Shown here: piece by piece, positions 33,857-46,120 of the stretch
Position numbering within the stretch: the first letter of the stretch is position 1
Layout of the letters: each line of letters opens with the position of its first letter
DNA from: Bemisia tabaci
Taxonomy: Eukaryota; Arthropoda; Insecta; Hemiptera; Aleyrodidae
DNA: 64,000 nucleotides
Assembly: GCF_918797505.1 (NCBI RefSeq)
Contig: NC_092800.1
Location: forward strand, 23,017,577-23,081,576
Reading direction: 5' to 3'
Notes under the pieces: generated by a model
Told to the model about the DNA's origin: nothing
What the model saw: the letters and a program-made list of their open reading frames with translations, nothing else
Database searches by the model: none
Position numbers and translations under genes: made by a program

Positions 33857-35890
33857 GCTTGACACGCTGTTTAAGCGTTTTGGAGCGTGCACCACCGTTG
33901 GTTACCCACAAATTCGTTAGTAATCCCTCCATTGTAACTCCAGCGATTGCGGACTACAATCGACTGGAAAAGATCTTCACTATTCGTAATCACCACTCTA
34001 AGTCTACGGATCCGTACGCTATGGGCTCCATCGTCCATCCAGCCAGGTGAACGCCCTTCGCCTTGGAATCGGGAAACCGGCGTTCCGTCAAGTTCGCGGC
34101 CCTCTCAGCGGTATCGCTACTAATGAAGGTTTTTATTGAAATCCCGGGACGGGGATCAGTTATTTGTTTTTTATTTCGCCCGCGACTGCCGATTCCGCCG
34201 CCGAGCACCTGCGGTCGGACGGCTCCGAGTTAACAATTTAATTTTCACAAATTGCCGGTGCTTTTTCGAGAACCCCGTCATTTGGAGTCCCGTGACCCGG
34301 CGTAATAACATCCATGCATACGTTATAGTACTCCGGCTGGAATAATAACCGCAAGGGGGGGCGGTCAAGTTGACTCATCGCTCCGCGTATCCAATGTACT
34401 TGCCTCCTCTCCACTGTTGCCAGATATCGGCACTCTCCTCCATTTAAACCTGTGTAAAATATCCAAAAGTAAATTCAAAATTTGGCAACCTTGCTCCTCG
34501 CGCTGGGCTGCGCTAGGTCCCCCGCGCTTCTGCCAGTTTCCCGGGTTTTTCTTTCGTTGTTTAGAATTTAGAATCTATACTATCAAATGAAAAACTTTCT
34601 CTCTTTTTGGTCAATCGCGGTTTGGAAAAAAATTGGGCGTTGATATTTTTGAAAATTCCGCTGCTGCTTTTCTATTAGAGAGGTAGAAGGGAAAAAAGTT
34701 TTTCATCAAAAGGATTGAACGTCCGATGGATATTTTAGACCATTTTTGGGCCAATTTTAGGACCATAATTGGCATTTTCACTGCAAAGAACAGAAAGATA
34801 TATGAGCCTTTCTTTCTACTTGAATGGATCATTTACTGGGAAAAAAAGTCTCTAGGGTCCGCATGGTCCAGACTCTGAAAAAGTTTGACAAAAGGAAAAG
34901 TACTATTGAACAGGGTGCCTACTAAAAGAGGTTGACCAAAAATCGGTACTTTTACAGTACTTTTTCAGTACATTCCCAAGAAATTCAGTGCCTCCTCAAC
35001 AGAGAAAATAAGTACTTTTTCGGTACCTTTGACGAAATTTGAAATTCTGGCTCGAATTGCGACAAAAATATGTAGACGCAAAATTTCATTGATGGCTTGA
35101 AGATAAACTGACTACAAAATCGCGATCTTGCAGGCAAATAAAACTCTACCTATGATCAATGGGCGGGGAGTTGTATACTTTCTCGGCTTTAAAAACACGC
35201 GAGGTAGGAAGTAATATTCACCTTAACACGAAATTCATCGAATTTCAGGCACCTGAAAATTCTCCATTACTTCTTGTGGCTGTCTCAAAACACGATTTTG
35301 GGATACAAAAGCCTGACTTACACCCATTTGGTGCAAAGCTCTAGGAACTATTGTAGTTCATACCATTTTCTAGAACGATTCTCGCATTCTCCGGAAAACT
35401 CTCAACGAATAGGGATCCGGCAGCGGCGGACCCGAGTATGAAAAGCTGGATCGCCGGGAGTAAAAAACGCGAATAATTGTGATTGATTCGGGCCGATCGC
35501 CATCGAGCAGGTAGCGCCATTATTTCGTCCGCGTTTTGTTTCTACCGCCGCGCCGTCGATTCCCTCCTAATTGAATTCCTCCCTTTCTCAAATTCACCCC
35601 CTCTGCCCCCCCCCGTCCCCCCGGTTTTCTTCCCTCGCCGCGGGGAGGAGGCGCACAATGGAAAGGTCGCGCCATTGAATTTTTTCCGGCGTCTCGGTAC
35701 GTTGATTAATGGCTCACTCACGATCGATACATCGAACTTTGAAGCTTTGTCTCTCGAGTATGAACGGATTATGAAATAGTATTGGAAATTGGAATGCGAT
35801 GTATCGAAAATCGGGTCCATCCCGATGGCTCCATGTCCAGAAAAATGCTGAACTGACCTACCATGATGACTTGGTCACGATTGGAGGCCA

Positions 35891-36105
35891 TCGGTAGATC
35901 GAAATTCGAGACTTTGTTTCGTCAATAAATCGAATTTTGAGGCTCCGTCTTACGATGGATTGAATTTTGAGGCTTCGTCTTATTGATAGAGCGAATTTTG
36001 AAACCTCGTCTTATCAATAAATCAAATTTTGAGGCTTCGTCTTACGATAAATCGAATTTTGAGGCTTCGTCTTAAAGAAAGATCGAATTTTGAGGTGCCG
36101 TCTTT
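35891..36105 (+). repeat. Minisatellite, ~30-bp unit, copy 2
   Basis: About seven units like those at 13581-13826. Unit number and sequence have both drifted between copies. Confidence 0.85.
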
Positions 36106-36241
36106 CGAGTATGGAATCGTGCTAGAAAGTAGAATGCGATATATCGAATATCCATTCGGACCCATCTCCGTGGCGAGAACAGTCCAGAAAGGCAGGTTCA
36201 GATAGTATACTATGAACTGACCTACGTTTCAACAGACTTAA

Positions 36242-36681
36242 GGTGATTCGATGGACGCCATATTTTGTGTCAGAACGGCATGCGATATATCGCATCAATT
36301 GGTTCCATATTTTCAGCTACTCGTCATTTTTCTCCTATTTTGAGATCGCAATTTTGTTGTCAGGAGTCTAAAGCACTCACTTACCAATTTTAACAAAGAA
36401 ATTCAACGTAATAAAGGCGTGGTTATTTCAGAGAAAAAATATCGCATTCGAGTGCAGTTTCGATATCAGTATCGAATGCGATGTTTTCTCTCTGAAAAAA
36501 CCACGCCTTTATTACGTTGAATTTCTTTGTTAAAATTAGTAAGTGAGTGCTTTAGACTCCTGACAACAGAAGTGCGATCTCAAAATAGGAGAAAAATGAC
36601 GAGTAGCTGAAAATATGGAACCAATTGATGCGATATATCGCATGCCGTTCTGACACAAAATATGGCGTCCATCGAATCACC
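36242..36681. mobile_element. piggyBac-type palindromic MITE, copy 2 only
   Basis: A 440-bp near-perfect palindrome starting 'ggtgattcgatggacgccat' and ending 'atggcgtccatcgaatcacc', with arms of about 200 bp and a short unpaired centre near 36445-36475. It is flanked by TTAA on both sides (36238-36241 and 36682-36685), and copy 1 has the empty site 'gacttaagctc' at about 13948. A TTAA duplication is the piggyBac signature. No transposase. Confidence 0.88.
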
Positions 36682-36961
36682 TTAAGCTCAGCGTATCATC
36701 AACACTGGAAAAAACTCCGGGTGTAGAAGCCGTACTCAGTGGCTAATTGGACACACCGTCTCATCTGAGCTCAGAATCCGAAAGTTAAGGGTCGACTTTT
36801 GATCTCAGGGCAGTCGAAGCTAAAGTTCCAAATCCCCGAAATTTGCATCGCCGACTGGCGCTCTGTGTCTTTTCTCGTTCTTTTAACTAAAAATCAGGAT
36901 TCTGATGCGGTCGGAAAGTCATAATAGCTCGCATTTTTAACAACTTACAAAAAAAATATAG

Positions 36962-37229
36962 CCAATTGGACCGCGTTTAGCATAAAGGAACCAAGCCACA
37001 TCAGCTATTACCAAATTTTACTGGGCATTTTAATTTTTCACAAGAGAACGTTTGTGTGGATTTCTTTGACAATTTTAAGGAATTTGCTTTGTACACTATG
37101 CAACAATTTTCACTGAAATTTGCTCAAAAACCGCACAATTGTTTTCGTGTAAAAAATTAAATGGCCCATTGAATTTGGCAAAATATGATGTGACTTGGTT
37201 GTTCCTTTCTATCTGTCGCGGTCCAATTA
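36962..37229. mobile_element. Palindromic MITE, family F (copy 2)
   Basis: Counterpart of 14232-14496. The ends are 'ccaattggaccgcgtttagc' and 'ctgtcgcggtccaattagg'. It is non-coding. Confidence 0.75.
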
Positions 37230-37914
37230 GGAGTATTTTTACTTTTTCCAGGCTATCGATCCTTTTCATGCCACGATTTTCAAAGGCGCTGTTTCTCAGA
37301 ATCCGCTTACTAAGATCTCTCTTTCCTGCAAGTCGTCACCGACAACTGTTTACATGAAACAGATTATAGTACATTTGATATTATAATGAATGCAGTAAGC
37401 CCTTTTCCCATTTATAAATAATCACCGAGCAAATAGCGGGAGAATGCGAGAAATTTCGAGACGAAAAGGTGGGGGACTCCGAAAGAACTTCAAAAGTTCT
37501 CGAGTTTACACTCGTTTCAAAAGAAATGCAAATCCAGCGAGCAGTTCCACGGCGGATGAAGGGGGACATTAATCGAAGATAAGATGCAAAGAGCAGGTTC
37601 TTGGCAAACGACCTTTATTTGTTCCGCCAAAGGAAGGTTTTTAAAATAAATAACAGGAACAATGAAATGACATTGAGACAACAACTCCGCAAAAAGCGGG
37701 CCCAGGTTTACAAACGCTCAATGACGAAGCATGCTCGCTCCGTTTCCTCGCGAAGGAAGTACATTATTTGAAAGCTGCAAAAATATGCGAATTTATTTCA
37801 GTTAAATTTTCTCTGGGTTCAGTCATACGATATTCAGCCGTAACCATGAATAATGAATATGATTTAAAGTATTTAAAAAGAAGTAAAAGTATTTTAAGAG
37901 GTATTCGGCCTATT

Positions 37915-38167
37915 CTGTCGTGCTAAGGCAGAACACCGTATGTACCTTCAGGCGTTGCCATGTTTCCTTCAAGAAAAACCGAATTTACTGACAAAATTGT
38001 GAATATTTTTCCTCTAATTTTTCAGTCTATTTTCTTCCCGATTAAGTCTGAAATATCTGCAAATTTCATGGCAAAATATGCATGACCTTCCTCATGAATA
38101 CTTATTTTATCCGGAGGAACTTGGCGGCCTTCGAAAGTTCATACGGCGTTTTTCCTTAGCACGACAG
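37915..38167. mobile_element. Family A MITE found only in copy 2
   Basis: Perfect 14-bp ends, 'ctgtcgtgctaagg' and 'ccttagcacgacag', followed by the family core ('aacaccgtatgtaccttcag' on the left, 'gttcatacggcgttttt' on the right). It is 253 bp and non-coding. Copy 1 lacks it between about 15115 and 15190, where the flanks also differ, so no target duplication can be assigned. Confidence 0.8.
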
Positions 38168-39696
38168 CATTGACCCGGTTACAAAAAGAACGGGGATTAA
38201 AGAATTGCATTCTTCGAGTCTCGTGAAATTGCGAAAGAAAAGAGAGGAAAGATGAAATTTGACAGAATTATATTCAATGTTTCATTTGCTCGAATGTCCA
38301 CGTTTAAAGTCACCTAGTCCGAGTTGGTGCCCATATTTTCTGATGATATGCGCTAATATATTCTCCATAACTCCGCGACGACCGACGTCAATCAGCTTGT
38401 ATTAAAATAACTGCATAGTGGTTATTCAGTCGTGTCAAATGCATTCTTCAGCATAAATTAATTACATGCAAAAGCAGACCATGCATACTCATGCAATCAA
38501 TGTGATCGCTGGGGTGGTTCATGCGAGTATTGTCAATAACTTTATAAATTTATCAAGCTCTTGGACTACTTTCTTCACGATTTCTGAAGAGTTTTACTCA
38601 AAATCCCCTGATTTCCATTCTAGACATGCAAATTGTGAATGATATCGAACAAACAGATTTTTAAGAAATGGCTGTGCACAAACATCCGGGACGCCGAACG
38701 GACGGACATACATTTTTTCAAGTATGTTTTTTTTATTTTTACCCCAGGCATCCTAAAACAACCAGAAATGATGCAATGCCATTCTTATTTTTTCGATGAC
38801 AATACTCATTCTACTCGCAGGGGGAGCGAAAAAGTAAAAGTTGCTTACTTGTAGTACCTAATTTAGCTAGTTAGTGGTGTGTTACAATTACCATCATACC
38901 ATGCACCAACCACGGTTGGTGTTTTTCACCATTGAAGTAGATGTGCTAGGTGCAGCACCAATTTTCCTGGTATACAGCACCAACCGGGTAAGTGAGGTCA
39001 AAATCAGTCATACCGTTTGTGCAGAACACCATTTTTTTTCCTGTGCAGATCTGCATGAGTCTTCCTATCTCCATCTTACCGACCTCAAATGTAACAGACA
39101 CAGAGTGATATCTCCGAGCGGATTTCGCACCGTAAGCAAGACCTACTTGTCATGGGCTCGCTGCGAGTATGAAAATATGATTCATTGGATGTCCTTAGCT
39201 AATTAACTCCACCGGATAGGATTAATTTAAGTGGAGAGATAACGGCTAGACATCAAGTGCACGAAGTCATCAATTCTCAACGAGTACATTGAAGAGAGCG
39301 CATCCGAAGACCATAAACAGACCGGCTTATTTCATTCATTTTTCGCAGGCTTCTCGAAGCTATTCCGAGTGAAATACTGGACCCACTCGTCGCTTAGCTC
39401 TGCCGAGGAAGAACATTGTAAGAGAATTCAAACGTTGCCTTTCCCACGGTAAATCATTCAATTTTCCAAAAACTATCGGTGTTTTCCCCGAAAATTGTTG
39501 GGGACAAAATAAACTGATACATAGAAAAAAATCACAATTTTTTCCAGTAGTCCTCTGCTGGGAATTCTCGGTAACCCTACTGTGTTTCGCTTTAATGTTA
39601 AGAACTCGGAGCAGATTTAGGGGTAAATTCATAGCAGAACTGTCGTATAAGTTACTTACAGCTAGAGAACTAGTTTGCAAAATCTTAGCAGCATTG

Positions 39697-40005
39697 CACG
39701 GAGAAAAAAACTTTGTGCATAGGACCCGAAGTTGAGGTCATATGGATCTCTGAAGTTTTCGGATCACCCATCCAAAAACTTAAGGTCCGACTGCCGAAGT
39801 TCGGGTTAGACATCTGAAGTACTTAGGTATGTACCGGATACTTCAGATGAGTGACCCGAACCCTTCGGTATGTACCTAGGTACTTCAGATGTCCGACCCG
39901 AACTTCGGCAGCTGGACTTCAAGTTTTCGGATACGAGATCTAAAAACTTCAGAGATCCATATGACCTCAACTTCGGATCCCATGCGCAAAGTTTTTTTCT
40001 CCGTG
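39697..40005. mobile_element. CACGGAG foldback MITE, copy 2 only
   Basis: A full-length relative of 22607-22915, with 'cacggagaaaaaaactttgt' at the left and 'gtttttttctccgtg' at the right. It sits after 'cttagcagcattg'. The same words in copy 1 (about 17062-17076) run on without the element. Confidence 0.8.
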
Positions 40006-40554
40006 TGGATGTCTCATGCGTCATTTTACCGAAAAATGTCTCAACTTGAGATTCGATGAAAAAATGATTCGAGTTTTCTAGAAATGTCGTACTTTGTCAG
40101 GCGAAATTTGGCAACTACAACGTATCCAAACAGCGTTTTTACTTAACACGGCAGCGCTAAGTTCTCTGTCGAGCGATCTCGAAAGTAAGAACCTGGCGGG
40201 TAATTGGAGCCCTGGCAATCTTCGCCTGGCAACTTAATTACTACGGATGGAGCGGGAAGGGGTCGTAATTTAAATCGTCAACAAAGGTCAAAATCGTCAC
40301 TTGGTCACGAAACAATTTAGCTTCAGCGGGAGGCCTCCGGATCCGATGCCAAAATCCGAGCGGACCCGAGTTCGTTGAGCAGAAACAGCGGATACAAACG
40401 ATGCTTCTGTTGGACTTACGCGTTTCTTACTCACGATCAGCACGATACGGCTCACGCCAGCTCTCGCTACAACCGCGCAAAGGCAGAACGCCGTAAGAGC
40501 ATTCAAAAGTTGCCAAATTTCTTGTGATGAAAGGATTAATTACATCCAGCCACG

Positions 40555-40806
40555 CTGCCGTGCTAAGAAAAAACGCCGTAAGAACTTTCGAGAGTTGCCA
40601 AATTTCCTTCAATCAAATGTTCATTTTTGAGGAAAATTATGAATATTTGTCCTTGAAATTTGCAGGGACTTAAGGTGAAATTGCGAAGGAAATAATCTGA
40701 AAAATTGGAAGGAGAATATTCATAAGTTTACCAAGAAATTCGTGTTTTATCCAAGGAAATTTGGCACCGTCTAAACGTTCATACGGCGTTTTTCCATAGC
40801 TCTGCA
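40555..40806. mobile_element. Family A MITE, copy 2 only, with possible 4-bp TSD
   Basis: The ends are 'ctgccgtgctaag' and 'ccatagctctgcag', with the usual core inside. Copy 1 at about 17638-17652 reads 'catccagcgacgggaaaaag' without it. In copy 2 'cacg' precedes the element and 'cacg' follows it, suggesting a 4-bp duplication, although copy 1 reads 'gacg' at that point. Confidence 0.78.
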
Positions 40807-41233
40807 GCACGGGGGAAAAGGTCTTGGTACTGACACAAAATTCTCATTAGTAGAACGACTTTTGTCAAGTACGATCAAAAATCGGATTCTGAGATTACTT
40901 AAAACAAACTGCCTGTTCAGCCCTACAAAATAAAGTAGGAGCAATAAGTTAGTTCATTTTCTGCGTCAATATAGGGATTATGTTGCATTTTTTTCGGCAA
41001 TTTTTTATTCTGAACATGCCAGATTGGAATGTTAAATGGCTTTTTCCCAGAACATTTTCAGAGGTCGGAACTTCAAACTGCTATGATTTTGGTTTACGTT
41101 TAGACGTTTTAAAAACACGTTTTTTGACGTTTTTTGTCTAAAAACATTCTTCTTCAACAAATGTTCATAAAAAAATCAGAAAATCAATCTCAATATCAAT
41201 CTCATACAAAAATCAGAAAATTTTTGGACGAAA

Positions 41234-42172
41234 ATTGCACAGTTACTTTCCTGTAATAAATTGAATTCTTTGGTTCAATTCAGCAATGTCGGAATTGAGT
41301 TATATTCCTTCATCCGTTTTGTGGACTTGGGTCTCTTTTTCAGTAGATGGTCAAAATTTGGAAACAAATTACAAAAATGTCCCTCGAAAATTCTGAGCAA
41401 TTTTCGATTCAATCCTCCGAGACATTCAATTAAAAAAAATTCGAGGTTTCCCAGAAAAGCTGTGTTTAATAAGAAACAATTTGGCAGCGTCTGAACGCTC
41501 ATACGACGTTTTTCCAAAGCACAGGAGCCCATGCAGGAAAGAGATACATTATCAATCTGAGAGCAACGTAGGTGAACGAACGCTTTATTGCTTATGGACA
41601 TATATCATGAGCTCGTTAAGTCATACGCAGGGCCCTTATTGAGTATGAAAGTACGAAGCGATAGTTTCAATTTACGGCTCGCCGCTCTCAGCCCAACGGA
41701 GACGCACACTCGCACACCTGCTTGGATAAATTCTTGCTTTTTAATAAGTTCATTTTCCTTTCTTGCGTACTTTTCTGATTACTCTTTCTGCGGTTCTCCG
41801 GTTTTTGATTAATTTTTCGGTTTAGCGCAAAAGCGATAAGAGAAGGGGTACAATTTTGTGCTCCTGAGGATTAAACATTTTAGAAAAAAGCGATGCCGGG
41901 CGCGAAAATTCTCAGGAGCGTTTCCGGACAGAATCTTACGAATGTTACTAAAATGCCTCTCGGAAAAAAAAAATATATTTTTGAAGAACAATATGAATGT
42001 TTTTTCTTGATAATTTCACTTTAGATCATCCAGACCCACTCCCTTCGCGCTCACCCGCGCTCCATTCAGTCCCTCCTAATGAGTCATAGCGAAAAAAACG
42101 CTGAACACATTTTCACAATTTTCTTTAGCGCTGAATCTAATGAAGCCGTCAAAAATCAATTTTTGTCGCTAG
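41234..42172. other. Low-divergence non-coding tract, copy 2
   Basis: Partner of 18050-18986, with only a handful of differences over more than 900 bp. No gene is recognised. Confidence 0.45.
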
Positions 42173-42557
42173 CAGGGCCGGATTAAGGGGGTGGCCACAT
42201 GGGCCGCGGCCCATGGCGGCAAATCTAGGAGGCGGTAAATTTTGCAATTTTTTTTAAATGCATGTAGTTATAAAACAAGTTGGATTTTGCAATCGCTAGC
42301 GATAGCAATATTCGTCATGGGAACGTTAGCTTCTGGGATATGAAAATGTTAAGGTACAGTTCGTTTGTAGTATCTTCTGAATTGAAGGGGCTATGTAATT
42401 TTGTGTTGACATCTCTTTTTTAACATTTTTAATTATTTTCTTTGCATACAAGAAAGCTGTTATGTACCAATTATTTATTTTCGTTGGATTATATATGGTT
42501 TTCGGAAGTTAACGCATTTAAGTTTCAGGTTCGCTTTTTCGGCGTAAAGTATACATA

Positions 42558-43525
42558 AGGTGTCCCAAAAGCACCGGGACTTGTTCTGTAACATCGAAAG
42601 TAAGATAGATACAGACATGATCTTGATCTCATTTTAAAGATCAACTCAATACCTATCGATTAAAACCAAGATCAGCTCAATCGGATAAAAATTGACCGAG
42701 TTATGGCAATTTGAAATCAGCGAGGAAAGTTTACGCCTACGGTTTTTAAGGAAGATTCTTCATCGCCGTAAATCGAAAAGTCGGCCGATAAAGTGATGCT
42801 TATTGTGTTTTTTTATTTTCGAGGTGTCATTTATCAACATTTTGTACCATCAAACACAACAGTTGACAGTGCGTATTATTGCAAAGTACTAAAGGAGTTG
42901 AGAATGCACATTTCCCGGAAACGGTCGGACTTGAAAGCTTCGTGGATACTCCATCAAGACACTGCGCGGCCTCACACATCGAGCTTAACAAGTGAATTTA
43001 TGAGTAAAAATGGAGTTGAAACAATCCCTCATCCCCCTTATAGCCCTGACTTGGCTCCATGTGATTTTTGGATGTTTCCTACGCTTAAAAAGGAGCTTCG
43101 CGGACGAAGATTCGTATCGAAGACTGAAATCCAGAATGCAATTCAAGACTTCTTCAACTCCATCCCAGAGGAAGAATTCAGGAAAACAATGTTGGATAAG
43201 TGGCAAGAGCGCATGAAAAAGTGCATCCGGTTTGATGGACGGTACTTTGAAAAGCAAAAGGAAGTTATGGAAGATTCGGAGGAAAGTGGATAGGAATATT
43301 AACTTTTTGAATCCTGGTAAGCGAAAAATCTTCCTAAAAACCGTAGGGGTAAACTTTCCTCACTAATTTCAAATTGTCATAACTCGGTCAATTTTTATTC
43401 GATTGAGCTGATCTTGGTTTTAATCGATAGGTATTGAGTTGATCTTTAAAATAAGATCAAAATCATGTCTGTATCTATCTTACTTTTGAAGTTACAGAAC
43501 CAGTCCCGGTACTTTTGGGACACCC
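42558..43525. mobile_element. Mariner-like element, uninterrupted (copy 2)
   Basis: A 968-bp element bounded by TA (42556-42557 and 43526-43527) with inverted repeats of about 205 bp (42558 to about 42762 and about 43322 to 43525). It carries the same internally deleted transposase as copy 1 and shows the empty target of the copy-1 934-bp insertion at about 43371-43378. It was present before the duplication. Confidence 0.9.
42793..43293 (+). pseudogene. Mariner transposase C-terminal fragment (copy 2)
   Basis: The frame matches 19601-20101 at all but one residue (S instead of R at 67). The second and third catalytic Asp residues (D56 and D91, 34 residues between) are present. The first Asp and the DNA-binding domain are absent. 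It starts right after the left inverted repeat and stops shortly before the right one. It cannot encode an active enzyme. The close match to copy 1 reflects recent common ancestry of the DNA and does not show selection on a protein. Confidence 0.88.
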
Positions 43526-43669
43526 TACGTATGATATTTTTACTCTACACATATGCCTGAATACGCATCATAGGGGACCTATGTGCTTCCTAAGTTGCCA
43601 AGTATTAATTATTGTTTGATGATTGGTCTAAAACATTCAATACAACCAGTAAAAATTAACTGTCTCCTA

Positions 43670-43745
43670 CGAGATTCGAACCTCCGCTCGCACAAAAAGG
43701 GACGTCATCAAAACGCTACTACGGGGTCGTTGACAACTAAGCTAT
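43670..43745 (-). ncRNA. tRNA-like promoter segment, possible SINE head (copy 2)
   Basis: Counterpart of about 21412-21486, with one extra G in the region between the boxes. The B-box-like 'ggttcgaatctcg' and A-box-like 'tagcttagttgtcaacga' are both kept. The spacing is too long for a standard tRNA. Confidence 0.4.
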
Positions 43746-44679
43746 CTCCGCTCACATGGTTCATGGGAGAAAAAAGAACAGTTAAGGGATCTCGGACGCT
43801 GAGCGGGGCTTCACAAAAGAAGACCTTGAGGTTTCGGCGGTGCGGTGATATGAGACAACTGATGAAGCGCATTTCTCTGTGAGACATTGTTTGCCTATGC
43901 TTTCATGTGTCACAAGGTTCATCTCAGATGCATTTGCTATCGCGGCAGTAAACTGAGGCAATATTTCTGTATTCATGGATTAAATCCATCAATCGAGTTC
44001 TGATTTTGGCTCATATATCTGTAACGGGTCCTCCAGAGCAATTTTCCACCTTGTACGATGGTTATTATTTTTTTATATCTATGTTTAAAATTTGAGGTGG
44101 GATAATGGCGGCTTCTCAAGAGCAACGAGGTAGGCGATCTTTTGCACCAACGAACAGAAAACTGATGGCGAAAAATAACCAATCAGAACCTCCCAAAAAA
44201 AAAGAATTTGCCCAAAATCGGAACTTCGTGGTTCTGCGCAGATTTACCAGTCAGACACGACATCTCAAGGTGGAAAAAACTCGCTGAAAGCGAATTTTAG
44301 AAATCAACACAACTTGACGTAGAGACATGATTGGCTAAAAAATACGACGGTTTTTGATACATCGGAAAATCAACCAAAAATCGAAGACTGGGCGAAACGC
44401 TCAAGGTCGCAGAGGCATAGGGAATCCCATAGCGATAGCAACGGAACGATTGTAAAGACAGGGGAACTCCGTTCCCATGCCAAAAAATCGGATTTAGAAA
44501 AAAATTACGAACAAAATCTCTCATTTCCTGAGAGTATAGTAATCTCTAATTTTATCGTCTTTCGGTGATACAAGAGACAGCATTTTTAATTAATCGACGC
44601 AATTTGGCCAGGAACGGCGCGACCGAGAGAGAAATGATGACGAGGACTTGAGATGAAAAGGAGAAGCCCTCGGCGCGGT

Positions 44680-44935
44680 GCGGCGGTCGGCATGTAACAC
44701 ATATTAGCGCCTACAAGACTGCACGAATACTTCACGCATTGCATCAAATACAGTGCGGTCACTGCGGTCAGCGTGAAACGGATAGCGCCTACAAGAATGC
44801 TTCACGCATTGCGCCTAACAGTGTGGTCAGCACTCAGCAGCGGTCGGCGTGAAACGCATAGCGCCTATAAGACTGCATGAATACTTCACGCATTGCGCCA
44901 ACACAGTGCGGTCGGCGCAGCGGCGGAAGTTAAAA
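44680..44935 (+). repeat. ~90-bp tandem repeat inside the hAT element, three units
   Basis: Each unit has 'gcggtc(g/a)gc(g/a)tg(a/t)aac', 'atagcgcctacaaga(c)tg', 'tacttcacgcattgcg' and 'aacacagtgcggtc'. The 822-bp hAT at 7541 has one such unit, and the copy-1 hAT has lost the region. It is a local amplification within the transposon interior. Confidence 0.75.
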
Positions 44936-45009
44936 TTATTAATCACATTCATGTTTGTTCTTTCATAATTTTTTCATAATTGCGCCAAACACAGTGCGCC
45001 TACAAAACT

Positions 45010-45104
45010 GTCGGAATCAAGTTTTTAGATACGTGATCCGAAAAGCTCAAAGATCCATATGACCTCAACTTCGGGTCCCACGCACGAAGTTTTTTTCTCC
45101 GTGC
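45010..45104. mobile_element. Partial CACGGAG foldback at a deletion junction (copy 2)
   Basis: Only the right third of the foldback remains ('caagtttttagatacgtgat' through 'tttttttctccgtg'), fused directly to hAT interior. In copy 1 the same right third belongs to the full element at 22607-22915. Confidence 0.75.
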
Positions 45105-45654
45105 AGAAATACGTCCATATAGCAGTCCCAAATCCGAAAATGCAGTTAATTTTGACGATGCTAGCACTCGACCTCGCTGAGGCTTCCCAGAAATAGGTTG
45201 CGGGACCACATCCTTTAATCAGATCCGCTGGGTGTATGTATCCGTGTATCCCGGACGGCAGAAAAACACGGATCCTCACTCAACGGGTCGGAAACGGGGT
45301 CCGAGGTTCGGGGTCCCGGTGCGTCAGACGCACGCATCGGGCATCGTAGGTGGTGCTCGCTGAAAGGAGTTGAGCTAAATTAGCCTCAAGTGAGGCTGAT
45401 ATAGATCAAGCCAGACCTTGAGACTCTGAGTCGGCCGCTCGTCTTGGTTTACTTAGGAGCCGCTTCAACGCAATTGTCCGCGGCTGCTTTTCATCCCGAC
45501 AATCAAGAACTTGGCATTCTTTTACGACTCATTTAGAACCGGAAAGATTCGCAACGCAATTCGCACTGTAAACACTCCGGTCTCCCGTTGTTGTGCCCGG
45601 CGAGCCCTGCGCGATGACGTGCTAAGCAAGAACGTCTTATGAGCATTCGGCTAT

Positions 45655-46120
45655 ACTGAAAAAAACTCCGGTCGTGGGAGCCGTACTAACGTACTTACGG
45701 GATATATGGATTGCATTTTGCAAAAATGAACCAAGAGCATTCCAATGTTGCTAGGATTGAACAACTTAAATTCTTTGCAAAAAATTACAGAAATCATGAC
45801 AAAAATTAAATTTACAAACGTAATTTTTGTCTTAAATTCATGATTTATATAGAGTAAAGATAAAACTTTGTCAGATGAATAGTTTCCATTTGCATGGTAA
45901 AAAAAAGTTGCACAATCTTAGCGACACTGGAATGCTTGTGGTTCCTTTTTGCAAAATGCAATCCGTATAGACATACCGTCCGCGTTCCGGGCTCGGAGAC
46001 CGAAAGTTCCGGGCGTAGCATCCGGTGCAGTTGAAGCTACGGCTCCAGTACCCGAAATTTTCGGTATCTGAACCCGGAACGAACGGTATATCAATGTAGC
46101 CCGAGACTTTTTTTTCAGTG
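45655..46120. mobile_element. Palindromic MITE with CACTG ends, family E (copy 2)
   Basis: Counterpart of 23463-23928, with the same termini and few differences. It is non-coding. Confidence 0.7.

Larger units (their letters stand above)
42173..45009. mobile_element. hAT element, right end lost (copy 2)
   Basis: The left end and its flanking octamer GTCGCTAG (42165-42172) are as in copy 1. The interior includes the uninterrupted mariner (42558-43525). Beyond about 44465 it diverges from copy 1. It keeps hAT interior like that of the 822-bp element, including three units of a ~90-bp repeat, then stops near 45009 in the middle of a CACGGAG foldback. The right terminal repeat and the second GTCGCTAG are missing, so a deletion removed them together with about half of the foldback. 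Confidence 0.82.
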
